NCBI GenBank assembly: GCA_024280885.1
Contig: JAJRPF010000003.1
Coordinates: 27,876-91,875 of the forward strand
Length of the DNA stretch: 64,000 nucleotides
Direction: 5' to 3'
Source: Planctomycetota bacterium
Lineage (GTDB): Bacteria > Planctomycetota > JAJSAM01 > JAJVHW01
Below the pieces are notes generated by a model. It was not told the origin of the DNA. It did not search any database and saw only the letters and a program-made list of their open reading frames with translations. The position numbers and the translations under genes are program-made. This document shows positions 26,915 to 36,325 of the stretch, in pieces; within the stretch, counting starts at the first letter, position 1, and the number at the start of each line of letters is the position of its first letter.

Positions 26915-28063
26915 CTACTCGGTCTTGCCTGCGACGGTCACCTTGCCCGAGTAGTTGACGCCGACCAGGACGACGCCCTTCCAACCCGGAAGTTCTCCGG
27001 CGGTGAGGTGGTGGAAGCGATCGGTGTCGCGCGCGACGACGTCTTCGTTCCACTGAGAAGCGATACGGGTGAAGACGCGGATCGTCCCGTCGTATCCAGC
27101 GGTCGCGGCCTCCAGCCCGGGTGCGGTCGGGTCCAGGTCGGCCAGCACCGCACCGCGCAGTTTGTCGGGGCCCCGATGGAGGACAACGCGCCCATCCGCG
27201 CGATGATCGTCCGCTCCATCGTCGCTCGTCGTCAGAAACGTCAAGGTGCCGTCGTCGTCGGCCGCCAGCACGTCTCGTCCGGCGGCGGCAATGCGCGCGC
27301 GTCCGGCGTCGCGCTTGTCGCGCGGAATCGGGACCGGGCCGAGCACTCCGCTCAGCGAGATGTCGATGACCGACCCGTCGCGGCACGCGACGACAACTCC
27401 GCCTGATGTGGGCGCGATCGAACGTCCGGGACCGGGCAGTGGCGCAGAGTGGGCGGGCCACGGTGCGGCTGCCTGACGACCGAGCAGGTGGATCTTGTTG
27501 CTGTAACCGGTGACCCAGACGCCGCTCGGGCGGATGCAGACGCCGTGCAGCAGCGCGTTGTCCTCGTATACCTGCGTCGCCGTCCATTCATCGCCGTCGC
27601 GCCTGACGTAGACGACGGCGCCCTTCGCGCCGGCATCGTCTTCGCCGCCGGACGTCACACCGACGGCGACGATCTCGTCTCCCGGTCGATTGGCGTCCAC
27701 GTCGCCGACATCGACCTGGATCATCTCACCGGGCGTTCTGGCGATGATCTCGTCGCGCCACTCGGTTCCATCACGCCAGATCAATCGCAGCGTGTGATCC
27801 GTGCCGACCACGACGATCTCGTTGCCCGGGACGTCGGGCAGAACGTCGCCGACGGCGACACCGCTCAGTCGGCTCCCCGTTTCGAGCAGGACCTGCGACC
27901 ACCACCCGGTTGCCATGGCTTTGGAGCCCGGCTCGCGGGGCCGGGCGCCGGCGGGATCTGAGTCGACGTCGGGGCCGCTCTCAGCTGGACGCGGCGGGTT
28001 GCCGCAACTCGCGAGAGCGATCAGTGAGACCAGCAGAGCGATCGTCGCCGACGGACGGTTCAT
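26915..28063 (-). CDS. VCBS/FG-GAP-type beta-propeller lipoprotein
   Basis: GGAGG precedes the ATG, and a lipoprotein signal (SATIALLVSLIALASC, then GNPP) begins the 382-aa precursor. The body consists of propeller blades with repeated GDVLPDVPGNEIVVVG, VGDVDANRPGDEIVAVG and ADLDPTAPGLEAATAGYDG units, the FG-GAP/VCBS pattern with Asp-rich Ca2+-like loops. A surface or periplasmic binding protein is likely; the ligand is unknown. The upstream exported gene on the same strand ends about 92 bp before this start. Confidence 0.8.
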   Translation of the reverse strand: MNRPSATIALLVSLIALASCGNPPRPAESGPDVDSDPAGARPREPGSKAMATGWWSQVLLETGSRLSGVAVGDVLPDVPGNEIVVVGTDHTLRLIWRDGTEWRDEIIARTPGEMIQVDVGDVDANRPGDEIVAVGVTSGGEDDAGAKGAVVYVRRDGDEWTATQVYEDNALLHGVCIRPSGVWVTGYSNKIHLLGRQAAAPWPAHSAPLPGPGRSIAPTSGGVVVACRDGSVIDISLSGVLGPVPIPRDKRDAGRARIAAAGRDVLAADDDGTLTFLTTSDDGADDHRADGRVVLHRGPDKLRGAVLADLDPTAPGLEAATAGYDGTIRVFTRIASQWNEDVVARDTDRFHHLTAGELPGWKGVVLVGVNYSGKVTVAGKTE

Positions 28064-28155
28064 AGAGTCCTCCGGCGCGCGATCCTACCAGTACTGCGGG
28101 AGATCCGCGCCGGCACTCCGGCCTCGGTCGCCAGTGGAACCAGCCAAGTTGCGTC

Positions 28156-29283
28156 TCAGCGGGCCGGGAAGGGGCCGACGGTCTCGACGCCGAGAGTCTC
28201 CAGGGCCGACTCGTCGCCGTTTGTGGTCCAGACGTCGCCCTTGCCCTTCGAGCCGTCGAAGCGACTCCCCGGTCCGGCGCTTACGTCGACAGTTTCGAGG
28301 AGGTCGTTGCCCGGACCCGAGCGCACGTCGAGTGCACCGAACGTGCAGCCCGTGATCTGGAACCAATCGTCGCTCTTGCCGGTCGAGAAGGTCGCCGTGC
28401 GGTCGAAGATCGTGTCGGTCAGTGTGACGAGTTGCACGTCCGGAGATGCTGTGAGCTTCACTCCCCCGCGGAAGCGAGATCCGGTCGTCTCGACGTCGAT
28501 GTCGCCGCGCAGGTTCACGTCACCCGACGCAGTCGAGTCGAAGAAGCGCAGAGCGCCGTTGGCGCGGACGACGGTCACTTTCACCGAGCCGAAGTCGCAA
28601 CGCCTCGCGAAGATCCCGGCCGCGACGTCGCTCGGGCGATTCGGAGAACGCGCCAGGACGGATGTCGCGCCGGTGATCGTGCTGTCGGTGGCGACGAGCT
28701 GTGTTCTGTGCGAGGAACCCGCCATCTTGAGCACGCCACCGACGGACGTGTTCACAAGCGTGGCGACGGCGACACGACTGGCCTGCGTGCGACGCATATT
28801 GATCTTGAGATTGCCGGAGATCTCGACGGTATCGAGGCCGAATTCGCTGCGCAGTCCACCTGTGAAGACGACGTTGCGTGGACGCGGCGTGGCGACGCCG
28901 TCGGCGCCTCGCTCTACGGCGATCTCGGAGGCGCGCGATCGTCCGAACTTCAACTTCCAGTCGCGCGTCACGCCCACGGCATCGAAGAAGCTCCCACCGT
29001 TGATCTGTGTCTCGCCACGGCCGGCGATCCGGAGTCCGGTCTCGGTCGGTGTGATCGTGAGCAGCGCGGGTCCGCTCGGACCCGTGAGGATGAGGTCGCC
29101 GTTGCGCACCTTCACCTTGACGTTCGGAGGGGGCGGCGCCTTGGTTCCGCCACCACCGCCACCTCGGTGGTAGTCCGCATGAGCAACCGGTGCGGCCACG
29201 AGCATCAGGGCAGAGAGCAATGTGAGTGCTGCCACAGCGGGCAGCAGACGTACGGCGTGCGTCTTCGAGACCGAGTTCTTCAT
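28156..29283 (-). CDS. Exported protein with polymer-like beta repeats
   Basis: A GGGGAG SD, an ATG and a clear Sec signal peptide (LLPAVAALTLLSALMLVAAPVAHA) start this 375-aa protein. After a Gly-rich and Pro-rich spacer (GGGGGGTKAPPPPNVKV), the mature chain is a long series of short beta segments (GLDTVEISGNLKINMRR, GDVNLRGDIDVETTGSRFRG, FGALDVRSGPGNDLLETVDV). This suggests a right-handed beta-helix or adhesin-like stalk. No catalytic residues stand out. It may be transcribed with the downstream propeller lipoprotein. Confidence 0.75.
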   Translation of the reverse strand: MKNSVSKTHAVRLLPAVAALTLLSALMLVAAPVAHADYHRGGGGGGTKAPPPPNVKVKVRNGDLILTGPSGPALLTITPTETGLRIAGRGETQINGGSFFDAVGVTRDWKLKFGRSRASEIAVERGADGVATPRPRNVVFTGGLRSEFGLDTVEISGNLKINMRRTQASRVAVATLVNTSVGGVLKMAGSSHRTQLVATDSTITGATSVLARSPNRPSDVAAGIFARRCDFGSVKVTVVRANGALRFFDSTASGDVNLRGDIDVETTGSRFRGGVKLTASPDVQLVTLTDTIFDRTATFSTGKSDDWFQITGCTFGALDVRSGPGNDLLETVDVSAGPGSRFDGSKGKGDVWTTNGDESALETLGVETVGPFPAR

Positions 29284-29504
29284 CGTATTCTCCCCTTCGG
29301 TGGTTCACGGGATGTGACCGCCGTCACGAGCCCCTCAGTGTAGGGGGCGATGGCGTTACGAGAATCCGAGTCAATTCACGGCTAGCGCGGTTGATCCGGA
29401 ATTCTCGGGATTGTGCGACCCCCGAGATCTGCGGCCGGTTCCACCTCTTGTGCCGCCACGCACGGCGTGGGCCGCGACCTCGACGGCGCAAAGAGGAGGT
29501 TGCT

Positions 29505-31601
29505 GTGCTCGTGGTACTGACGTCCGTCTGGACATACGTGTTTCTTGTTCTGGTTCTTGGTGGAGTGTTCGCGTTTTTCTCGCTCCATGTGATCGGCCCG
29601 GCGGAAGTCGGATTGGTCATGCGCTGCGCTGGTCCGCGACTGCCCGACGACAACCCGATCGCGTTCCGCGGAGAGGCCGGCTATCAGGCCGAGCTTCTCA
29701 TGCCCGGTTTGCGCTTCCGTCCGTGGCCGCTCTTCCGCGTCGAGAAGCACCCGTGGGTGCAGGTCCCGGCGCGCGAGATCGGCGTGATCATCGCCCAGGT
29801 CGGGCGTGCGCTCGAACCCGGCGCGAAGTCGGGCGTCTACAAGCCGGAATTCGGCGACTACACAGATCTGCGGGCGTTCGTTCGTGGCGGCGGACAGAAG
29901 GGGGTGCAGCGCCGTGTTCTGGCGCCCGGAGCACTCGTTCCCCTGCACCCGGTCGCGTTCCTCGCGATCACGAAGCGGCGTGTCTACGGACTCGCGATCT
30001 CGCCCGAGTTGCAGGGCCGACGGAGCGAAGGGACGCTCAAGCCCGAGTCGTTCAACCTGAAGCCACAGCAACTGAACGTCGTGCGGATTGCTCCGCGCAA
30101 CGACGAGCGCGGGACATCGGACGTAGTCGGCGTCGTGACGACACTCGAGGGGCGCCCACTGGCATCGGGCTACATCGCCAGCCGTCTCGGCGGCTTCGAT
30201 GATGTCGCGGCAATCGAGAGCGACAATCCGCGTGACGACTCGCTGCTGATCGACGCGCTACTGGGCGATCGCAACGACGTGCACGAGAACTACCAGGACT
30301 TCCAGGCGTTCCTCGACGCTGGGGGCGAGATGGGGCTGCAACACGATGTGCTGCGCTACGGCGCGTACAACCTCAACCCGTTCCTGGTCCGTGTGGAGAT
30401 CGTCCCCATGCTGGTCGTGCAGCAGGGCGAGGCTGCCGCCGTCAAGGCCTACGTCGGGCTCTCGACGCAGGATACGTCGGGCGCGAGTTTCAAGTTCGGA
30501 TCGCTGGTCCGGCCCGGGCACCGTGGTCTCTGGCGCGAGCCACTACGGACTGGCAAGTACGCGATCAACCCGCGCATCTACCAGGCCGAGATCGTCCCGA
30601 CCGCGATCCTCAATCTCAATTGGGCGCGCGCGGTCTCGACCGCGCACAGCCTGGACGCGAAGCTCGAGCCGATCATCGCGAAGAGCAAGGAGGGCTTTGT
30701 CTTCAGCATCGATCTGCAGGTATTGATCCACGTTCCGGATGCGCATGCACCGCGCGTGATCTCGATGGTCGGCACCATGCAGAACCTCGTAACCGAGGTC
30801 TTGCAGGCGGCGGTCGGCAACCTCTTCCGCGACAAGCTCGGATCGATGGAGGCCATTGCATTCATCGAGAGCCGACAACTCGTGCAGGCCGAGGCGTTCG
30901 AGCACATCCGCACCCAGCTCGCGCACTACGAGGTCGAGACACGTGGCGTCTACATACAGGACGTGACGTTGCCGGTGGACATCGTGAACGTGCTGAAGCA
31001 GCGCGAGATCGCCAATCAGGAGATCGCCACGTATCAGATGCAGCAGAGTGCGCAGACCGAGCGGGTCAACATGGAGAAGGCGAAGGGAACCGCGGACATG
31101 CAGGCGGAACTCGCGCGCTCTGCTGTGGGTGTTGACGTCAAGACCAACGACGCTCTGGCCCGCGAGCGCGAGGGGCGCGGCGAGGCCGCGTACATCGAAC
31201 AGACAGGACAGGCGGCTGGCGCCGAGGTGCGCGCGATCGGTCTGGCGCGCGCCGAAGCGTATGAACGCCAGGTCGCAGCGCTCGGCGCGGCGAGCACTGC
31301 GATGGTGAACGCTGTCGAAGCGCTCTCGCGCGGGAACATGCCCTTCGTTCCGGAGGTGCTCGTGACGGGCGGAGGAGGAGCGTTCGAGGCGTTGGCGGCA
31401 ACGCTGACGACGTCTCTGCGCGCACACGTCGCACATGGTCCGGATGAAACAGCCGTGGACGAGACGCGTGTCCCGGGGCAGGTCTGGCAGTGCGACATCG
31501 ATGATGATGCGAGTGAGGCGACCGAGAGCGATCCGGAGCTCCGCGCTGAGATCGTCGAGGATGCGTCCTCGGGTCCACTCCCGATCGACGAGTCTCTGTA
31601 A
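29505..31601 (+). CDS. SPFH/band-7 (flotillin-like) membrane protein
   Basis: The GTG at 29505 with GAGGAGG five bases ahead gives 698 aa, 93 codons shorter than the ORF-track entry. A membrane helix (TYVFLVLVLGGVFAFFSL) is followed by the start of the SPFH domain (GPAEVGLVMRCAG), an unusually long middle region of about 300 residues, and the second SPFH part (INPRIYQAEIVPTAILNLNW to DVTLPVDIVNVLKQREIANQ). A flotillin-type coiled coil of Ala/Glu repeats comes next (MQAELARSAVGVDVKTNDAL) and an acidic tail. Flotillins form membrane microdomain scaffolds. Family members are usually 300-500 aa, so the insertion is notable. It precedes a rhodanese/DUF2892 gene. Confidence 0.83.
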   Translation: MLVVLTSVWTYVFLVLVLGGVFAFFSLHVIGPAEVGLVMRCAGPRLPDDNPIAFRGEAGYQAELLMPGLRFRPWPLFRVEKHPWVQVPAREIGVIIAQVGRALEPGAKSGVYKPEFGDYTDLRAFVRGGGQKGVQRRVLAPGALVPLHPVAFLAITKRRVYGLAISPELQGRRSEGTLKPESFNLKPQQLNVVRIAPRNDERGTSDVVGVVTTLEGRPLASGYIASRLGGFDDVAAIESDNPRDDSLLIDALLGDRNDVHENYQDFQAFLDAGGEMGLQHDVLRYGAYNLNPFLVRVEIVPMLVVQQGEAAAVKAYVGLSTQDTSGASFKFGSLVRPGHRGLWREPLRTGKYAINPRIYQAEIVPTAILNLNWARAVSTAHSLDAKLEPIIAKSKEGFVFSIDLQVLIHVPDAHAPRVISMVGTMQNLVTEVLQAAVGNLFRDKLGSMEAIAFIESRQLVQAEAFEHIRTQLAHYEVETRGVYIQDVTLPVDIVNVLKQREIANQEIATYQMQQSAQTERVNMEKAKGTADMQAELARSAVGVDVKTNDALAREREGRGEAAYIEQTGQAAGAEVRAIGLARAEAYERQVAALGAASTAMVNAVEALSRGNMPFVPEVLVTGGGGAFEALAATLTTSLRAHVAHGPDETAVDETRVPGQVWQCDIDDDASEATESDPELRAEIVEDASSGPLPIDESL

Positions 31602-31653
31602 TCAGACGCCACGCAATCGGACACCACGCTGTGAGATAGCTCGCCACGCGCAG

Positions 31654-31683
31654 GTCCTCCGCTCCAAACTCGGGGCGGAGGAC
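31654..31683 (+). promoter_or_regulatory. Hairpin that buries the Shine-Dalgarno of the rhodanese gene
   Basis: GTCCTCCGC pairs perfectly with GCGGAGGAC across a 12-base loop. The 3' arm contains the GGAGGA SD of the gene starting at 31689, so the folded RNA would hide it. There is no T-tract, which argues against a plain terminator. Control of translation is inference. Confidence 0.6.
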
Positions 31684-31688
31684 TCAAC

Positions 31689-32213
31689 ATGAAGAGCGTG
31701 GCCCCCGACCGACTCCGCAACAAGCGGATCGATCTCATCGACGTCCGAACAGCACCGGAGTTCGAGGCGCTGCACGCGACCGGCGCGCGGAATATTCCCC
31801 TCCACCAATTCGATGCGCGAGCGGTCCTCGTGACGTCGCGTGGGGATTCCGAGGCGCCCATCTACCTGATCTGCAAGTCGGGGCAGCGGGCGGCCCAGGC
31901 CGCCGAGAAACTGCGCGCCGCGGGCTGTGAGGCGGCGGTGTCCGTCGACGGCGGGATCGTCGCCTGGGAGCGCGCCGGCCTGCCTGTGACTCGGGGCAAG
32001 AGCAGTGTGATCTCACTCGAACGCCAGGTCCGCATCGCTGCTGGCTCCATCGTGTTGATCGGGGCCATTCTGGCACTGACAGTTCATCCGAACTTTGCCG
32101 CGATCTCCGCATTCGTCGGTGCCGGGCTCGTGTTCGCCGGGATCACGGATACGTGTGGAATGGGAATGGCGCTGGCACGGATGCCGTGGAATCGGGCGAC
32201 GACGTCGGACTGA
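31689..32213 (+). CDS. Rhodanese fused to DUF2892 membrane domain (YgaP-like)
   Basis: A 174-aa protein. Residues 5-100 form a rhodanese domain (IDVRTAPEFEALHATGARNI, active-site loop LICKSGQRA with the sulfur-carrying Cys, and GGIVAWERAGLPV). Residues 110-165 form a two-helix DUF2892 hairpin (QVRIAAGSIVLIGAILALTV; VGAGLVFAGITDTCGMGMAL). This matches E. coli YgaP in order and length. It would carry persulfide sulfur at the membrane. The SD lies inside a stable hairpin. Confidence 0.9.
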   Translation: MKSVAPDRLRNKRIDLIDVRTAPEFEALHATGARNIPLHQFDARAVLVTSRGDSEAPIYLICKSGQRAAQAAEKLRAAGCEAAVSVDGGIVAWERAGLPVTRGKSSVISLERQVRIAAGSIVLIGAILALTVHPNFAAISAFVGAGLVFAGITDTCGMGMALARMPWNRATTSD

Positions 32214-32358
32214 GCGGTGTCGGAGATCCTTGGCGTGCGGAGTAACACGACGCCTCTTGCTGCGACCGACGTCACTGATTCAACGCACCGACTCGCGTAA
32301 GCTGGTCTCCACATGAAAGAAGGTGGGGCGGTGTGCCACCCGTCCTGCGGAGGCCGAA

Positions 32359-32793
32359 ATGCACGTTTTGAAACTCGCTCGTACACCCGCCCCGTCGATC
32401 CAGGTCGGCGCCACGATCCGCGAGGCCGTCGCCGCGATGGCCGAGGCCAACAGCGGTGCTCTCGCAGTCCTCGATGGGGAGCGGGTCGCCGGAATCGTCT
32501 CGGAGCGCGATGTCGTGTTGCGTGCGGTGGGGACCGGAATGAACCCGGAGACGACGCTCGTGACCGAGATCATGAGTAGCCCGGTCGAGAGCGTGACGGC
32601 TGACACGCCGACCGCGCGCGCCGTGGACATGATGTCGCGCCACCGTTTCCGGCACCTCGCGGTAGTCGGCGACGATGGCCAGCTCGCGGGGCTGCTCTCA
32701 AGTCGCGACGCCTTCCAGGAGCACCTGGCGTATCTCCTCGACCAACTGCTCTCACTCGAGTCGTTCGTCTGCGCCGACGGCCCCGGCGGATAG
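32359..32793 (+). CDS. CBS-domain pair protein
   Basis: From the ATG at 32359 with GGAGG six bases upstream, this is a 144-aa protein with two CBS motifs (VGATIREAVAAMAEANSGAL...VSERDVVLRAV and VTADTPTARAVDMMSRHRFRHLAVV...LLSSRDAFQEHL). Stand-alone CBS pairs bind adenine nucleotides and regulate partner proteins. It follows the rhodanese gene on the same strand by 145 bp. The partner is unknown. Confidence 0.88.
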   Translation: MHVLKLARTPAPSIQVGATIREAVAAMAEANSGALAVLDGERVAGIVSERDVVLRAVGTGMNPETTLVTEIMSSPVESVTADTPTARAVDMMSRHRFRHLAVVGDDGQLAGLLSSRDAFQEHLAYLLDQLLSLESFVCADGPGG

Positions 32794-33031
32794 TCTGCGA
32801 CAGTAGGACCGGGCCGGGAGCGTGAGGTGCGTGACCGCGCGGTGCCGCTGTCCCGAACTGTCCGCGAGGTCGCACGTGTCGATCGACGATCAGTCCTGCA
32901 ACTCGCCGTCGCGGAACTCCGGAGCGTGGATCGCGCCGGTGTGCGCCGCGCGTGAGGCGTGGCCGTGCGCGTGGCGCCCGCTGCTTCCCCCGGAGCCCTC
33001 ATCTCTCCAGATCGTCTCGGGCAGGCGCTGA

Positions 33032-36000
33032 GTGGGCGTGGCGATCCTGCGACAGTGGCGCTGGTGGTTTGCCGTGCTTCTGGCGGTGACGGTAGCCTTC
33101 AGCGCGTGGGCGTGGCGTTCGGAGCAGATACCGCAGGCATGGCGCACTTGGGAGCGCCTTACGAACCCCCATGTCGCGGACTGGCGCGCCGTCGCCCTCG
33201 ACTGGGAAGCGGTGATGCCAACGGTCAGGCGCGCGTAAGGGCTCGCCGCGCGTGGCGAGCACGCTCGCGCATTCGAGGTCCTCGACGCCGGGATCGCGTC
33301 GCGAGTCAGTGGCTCCGGGCACGTGGCCGCGTTGGAGACCTTCCGGCTTCGATGGGCGCGCTGGGTGCTCTCCGGCGAGGACGAGCCGCCCTTTCCGATG
33401 CCGGAGTCGCTCTCGATCCTCTACGACGATCGGAAAGTGGGCGGTCGGGGAGCCGTGGATACGCGCGCTGCATTCGACGCACTCGCCGTCGAGGCCGCGG
33501 CCGCTCTCGTCGATCCGCGCGATCCGAGACGCGCGCTCGCGCTGCGCCAGGTGAAGGCGATCGGAGTCTGTCGAGGAGACTGGGAAGAAGAGGGCGTTGC
33601 TTTCATCGCGGCGCAGGGGGTGGCGACGGTCGAGGCGATCGTCGCGCTCTGCTCGGTGCGGCCCGTCCACATCGGTTCCGACAGGCTCGACGCGTGGGTG
33701 GGGAGGGACCGCGTCGTCGCGGCGGAGCAGTTTGCGTCGATCGTGCGCGATGGGATACGGCCTGAAGGCGAGCGTGTCGTCGCCGCGTGGTGCTTGCGAC
33801 AAATCGCCAATCTCCCGCTCGCGTTGACCGGCGAAAAACCGTATGACGCGGAGAACCTGCGCGGCGAAGGACTCACTCGAATCGCCGCGGCGTACGAACG
33901 AATCCGCGATCTGGAGCCCGCAGCCGCGTTCCGCGAGCGTCTCAAGATCGCCCGCGACGAGCTGGAGGCCGCGCTGGCTCCGTCGGGCGAGGCCGCGCCG
34001 GACCGGCCCGCGATCTCGCTTCTCCTGCGATGGTTCGACGCACACATGGGGCGCTCGTGGGGCGCGGAGGGGAGCGCCGTCGTGCGCGTGGACGACATCG
34101 AGCGGACCATCGCGACGTTCGATCCACGCGAGTTCTCCGCGTGGCTCGCGACGCGCGCCGGTGTGCCGCCCGGCGCCTCCGCCGCGGACCTCGTCTTCGC
34201 CATGCACGAGCGCGGCGCCGAACGCGGCCTGCTCCACCAACTGCTCCTTCTGCGCACTCGTCAGGACGTGATCCCGCCGACGTGGGATGTCGTCGAACGA
34301 GACTGGAGAATCCGGGAACGCTGGCGGGTGGCGCTCGGCCTCACACGCGAACGGCGCGTCGTCAACGTCGCCTGGCTGGTTCTGCGCGGCACCGAGTGGG
34401 TCGAGCAGGCCCGTTTCTCGCAGTCACTCGCAGAAGGCGAGCGCGTGCAGGTGCTGTTGGCAGAGGAATTGCCGTGGGACGGGCGCAGCCAGGTCGGTAC
34501 GCGGCTTCCGGGCCTGCCCGCGCAACATGGGGACGTGCCAGCCGACGAGGCACGGGGACACCTGAGCTTCGAGATTGCGAATGGGAGCGTGCACGTCGAG
34601 TTGTCGCCCTGGTCGTTCATCCGCCGCGAGACGTGGCGGCACGAATCCGCGAAACTCGCCTTCGTCGGGCGTGTTCCGTTCGTGCGTTCCGCACGAGCTT
34701 TCGAACGAGATTCCGGAGTGGACCATCCTCGTGTGGACCGACCGTCCGGACGATGCGGGGAGTGGACCGACGCCGTGGCGAGCCGTCCTCCCGGACGCCG
34801 CAGAGCGGATGTCAGACGCCGTGGACGACGATCGAGAGCCGTGGCGCGCCGCTCTCCCGATCGTCGAAGCGATGAACGTGCTGCCCACGCCAGCGGCGGC
34901 ACCAGCGCTCCGGCGAATTCTCCATCATGCGGAGCGTGACGTCGATCCGCCCGCTGCGGAGGCTGGCTCTGGCCGTCACGCTGCGCGCGACATCCGGTCG
35001 GCGCTACCGCTTGCGGGAGACACGAGCGTGCTGGATGCCGACGCCGACGGGCGGCAGGCGCAGGCCGATCTCTTCGTCCGTGCCGATCCGCTCTACTGGG
35101 CACAGGTCGCCGTTCGCGTGGACGATGAACGCGCGCTCCAGGCCGCCGCTCTGTGTCTTCCATCGCACGTCATAGGGGATGCAGCAGCAGGTGTCCTGCA
35201 CGCCGCCGAGGCCGCGCGCAGCGGGACCGTTCCGACGGAGCTCCTGCACCGCGCCGGTCCGCCGCGCGACTCCCCGTCGAGGCTCTCCCGACTCGACGGG
35301 AGGGCATGGCGCGCGGTGTCGGCGAGCATCGTCGCCTTGCTCCTCGCGATATGGTTGTTGCGTCGCTCCTGGCGCATGTGGCGTCGTCGCACCACGACCG
35401 ATCTGGCGGCGTACTGGGCGCTCGTGATCGGCCTGGTCATCGCCGCGGTCGATGTCCGTTTCGGATACATCGACCTGCTCCCCGACGCGCTCGGGCTCGC
35501 CATCGCCGCGGCGGCGACGTGGGTTCTCGCCGCGGCCGCCGCCAGTCGCGCGGCCCGGTGGGGGAGTCGCGCATTCGCCGCCGCGGCAGTCGTCGCGCTC
35601 GTCACCGACGTGCTCCACGGTGCCAGCGTTCTCCATCATGCTCGCATCGTGTACGGACGGAGTGCATTTCAGGCATCCGGCGCAATGGACGTCGCTGTTG
35701 CGTTGCTCACAGTCGCCGGCGTCATGACGCTTGCGCCGCTCGCCGCCGATCTCGTGCGTGGTCTCGTTCCTGAGACCCGAGCGGCGCCGTGGCGTGCTGT
35801 GATGCGGAGCGGGCTCCGTGAGTGGGGAACGACCATCGCCGCCGCCGTCCTCGTGGTCTGGATCTTGCGCCGTACGTGGGGGGGCCTCGCCGTGGGCCTG
35901 CTCTTCTCCGAGATCCCGATCCGTACGTCGGAGGTCCCGATCGGTGATGTGCTTCTGTACCTCCTCGCGCTCGCCGTACGTCCTGCGATCGTCGGCGCCG

Positions 36001-36284
36001 TTGCCGTGGGATTGATCCTCGGTCGCGCGAGGCTGCGGCGCGGCGGCGACATGACGGCGCTCCCGATACTCTTTGTTCTCGGTTTCGTTCCGCCGATCGC
36101 GTTTCACATGGGCAGTTGGCTCGCCGATAGCGGCGAGGACCTCATCGGGCCGCTCTGGGGCACGCCGTCGTTCTTCAATACGTGCGTCCTCGCGGCGGTC
36201 GTGTGGTGTGTGCTTCGGCTCCTCGACGCCGTCCGCGTCCGAGGTCACGCCGATCGGAATGCGACGCCGCGCCCGGTGCTTTAG
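33032..36284 (+). pseudogene. Large membrane protein gene interrupted by a stop and a frameshift
   Basis: Three ORF-track pieces form one gene. Piece 1 (33032-33238) encodes an N-terminal membrane helix (WRWWFAVLLAVTVAFSAWAW) and ends at an in-frame TAA. The same frame continues at once as coding-like sequence (GLAARGEHARAFEVLDAGI) into piece 2, which runs to about 34690. There the sense reading moves by one base into the frame of piece 3 (VPHELSNEIPEWTILVWTD), which continues to 36284 with about eight membrane helices (VSASIVALLLAIWLL, TTIAAAVLVVWIL). Restored, it would be about 1080 aa with a TPR-like or alpha-helical middle and a polytopic C-terminus. No family recognised. The long intact stretches imply recent decay or assembly errors; programmed recoding is less likely. 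Confidence 0.7.
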
Positions 36285-36325
36285 TAGTTCGGTACGTCAC
36301 GGCTTGAGCTGGCGCGATCAGCGGT

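Noticed and set aside
32999-34240. 413-aa minus-strand ORF
   Set aside because: It is antisense to the 5' half of the interrupted gene and has no domain.
35004-36248. 414-aa minus-strand ORF antisense to the interrupted membrane gene
   Set aside because: The sense frame encodes clear membrane helices; this frame is R/E/D-rich shadow.
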